Shown here in pieces: positions 5,805 to 6,996 of a stretch of DNA of 6,996 bases. The position numbers and the translations under genes were made by a program. The notes beneath the pieces are model-generated. The model saw only the letters and a program-made list of their open reading frames with translations, made no database searches and was not told the origin of the DNA. This DNA comes from an uncultured Oscillospiraceae bacterium (GTDB taxonomy: Bacteria; Bacillota; Clostridia; Oscillospirales; Acutalibacteraceae): NCBI GenBank assembly GCA_910588415.1, contig CAJUPK010000132.1:1-6996 (forward strand), given 5' to 3'. Each line of letters starts with the position of its first letter. Positions within the stretch are counted from its first letter, which is position 1.

Positions 5805-5931
5805 ATATGGAGGGTTGGCCCCAGGCGGCTGCCCCGGGCGAACAGGGAAATTTATGCCCGCAATGCCCTGGGAGAAGGTCCCCGGTAATCGGTTTGGATC
5901 GGTTTAAAATATTATAAAGGAGTTGAATGGT
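5805..5931 (+). other. Leader region of the S66 peptidase gene
   Basis: No gene is seen. CGGGC (5835-5839) can pair with GCCCG (5856-5860) while CAGGG (5843-5847) pairs with CCCTG (5866-5870); the two stems interleave in the order of an H-type pseudoknot. Nearer the gene, ATCGGTTT occurs twice with a 10-bp period (5888-5895 and 5898-5905), followed by an AT-rich block TTTAAAATATTATAAA. That block contains -10-like hexamers, but they abut the ribosome binding site and would give almost no leader, so no promoter is called. Confidence 0.35.
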
Positions 5932-5934
5932 ATG
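5916..5934 (+). promoter_or_regulatory. Ribosome binding site and start of the S66 peptidase
   Basis: AAAGGAG (5916-5922) lies 9 nt before ATG 5932-5934. An in-frame TTG at 5923 touches the site directly and is unusable, so the ATG is the start. Confidence 0.9.
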
Positions 5935-6858
5935 AGAGCAAAACCACTGAGCCCGCAAGGGGCTATCGGCCTGTGCTGCCCCAGTCATGTGCCCCTGTAC
6001 GAGGCAGCGCCGGGCCAGGAGATCCCCTGGAGCAGGGAGTATAAGAATATCATCGCCTGCATGGAAAAAGAGGGCTTCCCGGTGGTGCAGGCGGACAATA
6101 TGTACAAAAAGGACTGGGGCTTTTTGGCCTCAGACAGTCAGCGGGGCGCGGACCTGAACCGGCTGGCCGGAGACCAGCGGGTGGAGTACATCCTCTTCGG
6201 CGGGGGCGAGGGCGCGCCGGAGGTGCTGCCCTACCTGGAGTTTGAGCTGTTTAAGCAGAACCCCAAGCGCATCTGCAGCTACAGCGACGGCACGACCATT
6301 TTGAACGCCATCTGGGCCAAAACGGGCCTGGAGACCTATTATGGCCAGGCCCCCACTCTATTTACGGATTGGACGGACTACAACCGCCGCCATTTTGAGG
6401 GGCATATCCTTAGCGACAGCATGACAGAGCATGAGCAGGCCTCTCCCTGGCTGTGCCTGCGCCCCGGCGTGGCGGAGGGGGTGCTGGTGGGCGGCTATAC
6501 CCTGAACTTTGCCCTGCTGCTGGGAACAGAGTATTTCCCGGTGGATGTTGGGGAGCCCCATATTCTATTTTTGGAGGACCACGCGAAGTTTGGTGGGGAG
6601 GACCATGTGAGCGCCATACTGGGGTACATGGAGCAGAGCGCCTTTATGAAGTCTGTCACCGGGCTGGTCTTTGGCAACTACGCGGACCATCCCTGCCCTC
6701 ATCTGTACGCCCGGCTGAAGCTGCTAGGCGAACGGCGCCATATCCCGGTGGCCTACTGCGACGACTTTGGCCACGGCCAGAACCACGCCATTCTGCCCAT
6801 TGGCCGCCGGGCGCGGCTGAGCCTGGGAGAAGACGGGTGCAGCCTGCAGTATTTGTAA
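5932..6858 (+). CDS. S66-family peptidase (LD-carboxypeptidase / MccF-like)
   Basis: This 308-residue protein belongs to peptidase family S66, which includes LdcA, an LD-carboxypeptidase that trims the terminal D-Ala of murein tetrapeptides, and MccF, which cleaves microcin C-type aminoacyl nucleotides. The N-terminal IGLCCPSH matches the family opening. The expected Ser-Glu-His triad is visible: S118 in CSYSDGTT, E215 in ILFLEDH and H281 in FGHGQNHAILPIG. The nucleophile elbow, usually G-Y/F-S-D, is S-Y-S-D here. No signal peptide is seen, which fits cytosolic action on recycled muropeptides or an imported toxin. The gene stands alone after a 390-nt gap from the kinase. Its length is near the family norm. 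I cannot decide between the LdcA and MccF roles. Confidence 0.9.
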   Translation: MRAKPLSPQGAIGLCCPSHVPLYEAAPGQEIPWSREYKNIIACMEKEGFPVVQADNMYKKDWGFLASDSQRGADLNRLAGDQRVEYILFGGGEGAPEVLPYLEFELFKQNPKRICSYSDGTTILNAIWAKTGLETYYGQAPTLFTDWTDYNRRHFEGHILSDSMTEHEQASPWLCLRPGVAEGVLVGGYTLNFALLLGTEYFPVDVGEPHILFLEDHAKFGGEDHVSAILGYMEQSAFMKSVTGLVFGNYADHPCPHLYARLKLLGERRHIPVAYCDDFGHGQNHAILPIGRRARLSLGEDGCSLQYL

Positions 6859-6894
6859 ATTCCAGGAGAATGGAGCTTAAGTTATATTTTGAGA

Positions 6895-6924
6895 GCGAAA
6901 GGAAACGTTTCGCCTGACTTTTCA
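6895..6924 (+). terminator. Weak terminator-like hairpin after the S66 gene
   Basis: GCGAAA (6895-6900) pairs with TTTCGC (6908-6913), and the centre includes the palindrome GAAACGTTTC (6902-6911). After CTGAC come only four Ts (6919-6922). The stem is short and AT-leaning, so it may not terminate efficiently. Confidence 0.3.
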
Positions 6925-6943
6925 AAGGCTGCGGGGTATGGAT

Positions 6944-6994
6944 GACATTGGGCTTCGCCCAAGTCCCGTTGACGTTGCCTGCGGCAAGTCACGG
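6944..6994. repeat. Two near-identical tandem bulged hairpins
   Basis: Hairpin one pairs GAC (6944-6946) with GTC (6963-6965) and TTGGGC (6948-6953) with GCCCAA (6957-6962), with a one-base bulge at 6947 and loop TTC. Hairpin two pairs CCG (6966-6968) with CGG (6992-6994), TGAC (6970-6973) with GTCA (6988-6991) and TTGCC (6975-6979) with GGCAA (6983-6987), with one-base bulges at 6969 and 6974 and loop TGC. Both share the plan GAC, one bulged base, TTG..., triloop, ...CAA, GTC. They abut, and the array may continue past the window end. Confidence 0.55.
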
Positions 6995-6996
6995 AG

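Noticed and set aside
5905..5915. AT-rich hexamers TAAAAT and TATTAT as a -10 box for the S66 gene
   Set aside because: Transcription would start within or beside the ribosome binding site, and no well-spaced -35 element was found.
5480..5917. Plus-strand frames crossing the 5542-5931 gap
   Set aside because: They lack ribosome binding sites and known motifs; the open frames reflect GC-rich sequence, and the inverted repeats fit an RNA better.
5542..5931. tmRNA, RNase P RNA or SRP RNA in the long gap
   Set aside because: I could not find their characteristic conserved sequences, such as a tag-peptide frame, the RNase P core or the SRP tetraloop domain.
6870..6917. A 15-codon frame beginning ATG GAG CTT after the S66 gene
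   Set aside because: The AGGAG before it is only 1 nt from the ATG, too close for initiation, and most of the frame lies in a terminator-like hairpin.

Overview
The window looks like a chromosomal segment from a high-GC gut Firmicute, most likely an Oscillospiraceae (Clostridium cluster IV) relative such as the Flavonifractor/Oscillibacter group. This rests on gene style (Mrp protein with an N-terminal cysteine cluster, OmpR-type two-component pair, S66 peptidase), Shine-Dalgarno-led genes, GC-rich codon choice and a U-tailed intrinsic terminator. It is an inference, not a database match. All six recognisable genes are on the + strand.

Layout. Positions 1-546 carry no convincing gene but hold many hairpins: a possible folded element at 12-174, a repeat cluster at 249-346 and three back-to-back hairpins at 378-442. 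A Mrp/NBP35-type Fe-S carrier ATPase follows (547-1398) and ends at a textbook intrinsic terminator (1427-1467). A sigma-70-like promoter (1557-1585) precedes a probable operon: purC (1624-2472), a calcineurin-like metallophosphoesterase overlapping it by 4 nt (2469-3359), an OmpR-family response regulator starting at TTG (3417-4124) and its histidine kinase overlapping it by 14 nt (4111-5541). A 390-nt gap (5542-5931) follows. Its first half has complementary segments suggesting a structured non-coding RNA; its second half is the leader of an S66 (LD-carboxypeptidase/MccF-like) peptidase (5932-6858). The last 138 nt hold a weak terminator-like hairpin and two very similar tandem hairpins that reach the window edge.

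How the genes fit together. Mrp (Fe-S cluster delivery) and PurC (purine synthesis) are housekeeping. The phosphoesterase is translationally coupled to PurC, but its substrate cannot be read from the sequence. The two-component pair is a complete phosphorelay whose extracytoplasmic sensor is unrecognised; its targets, possibly including the neighbouring envelope-related S66 peptidase, are speculative. I see no transposase, integrase, CRISPR array, tRNA or rRNA. The most promising undescribed material is the non-coding DNA: the putative RNA at about 5606-5804, and the paired hairpins at 6944-6994 whose stems differ by compensating changes.
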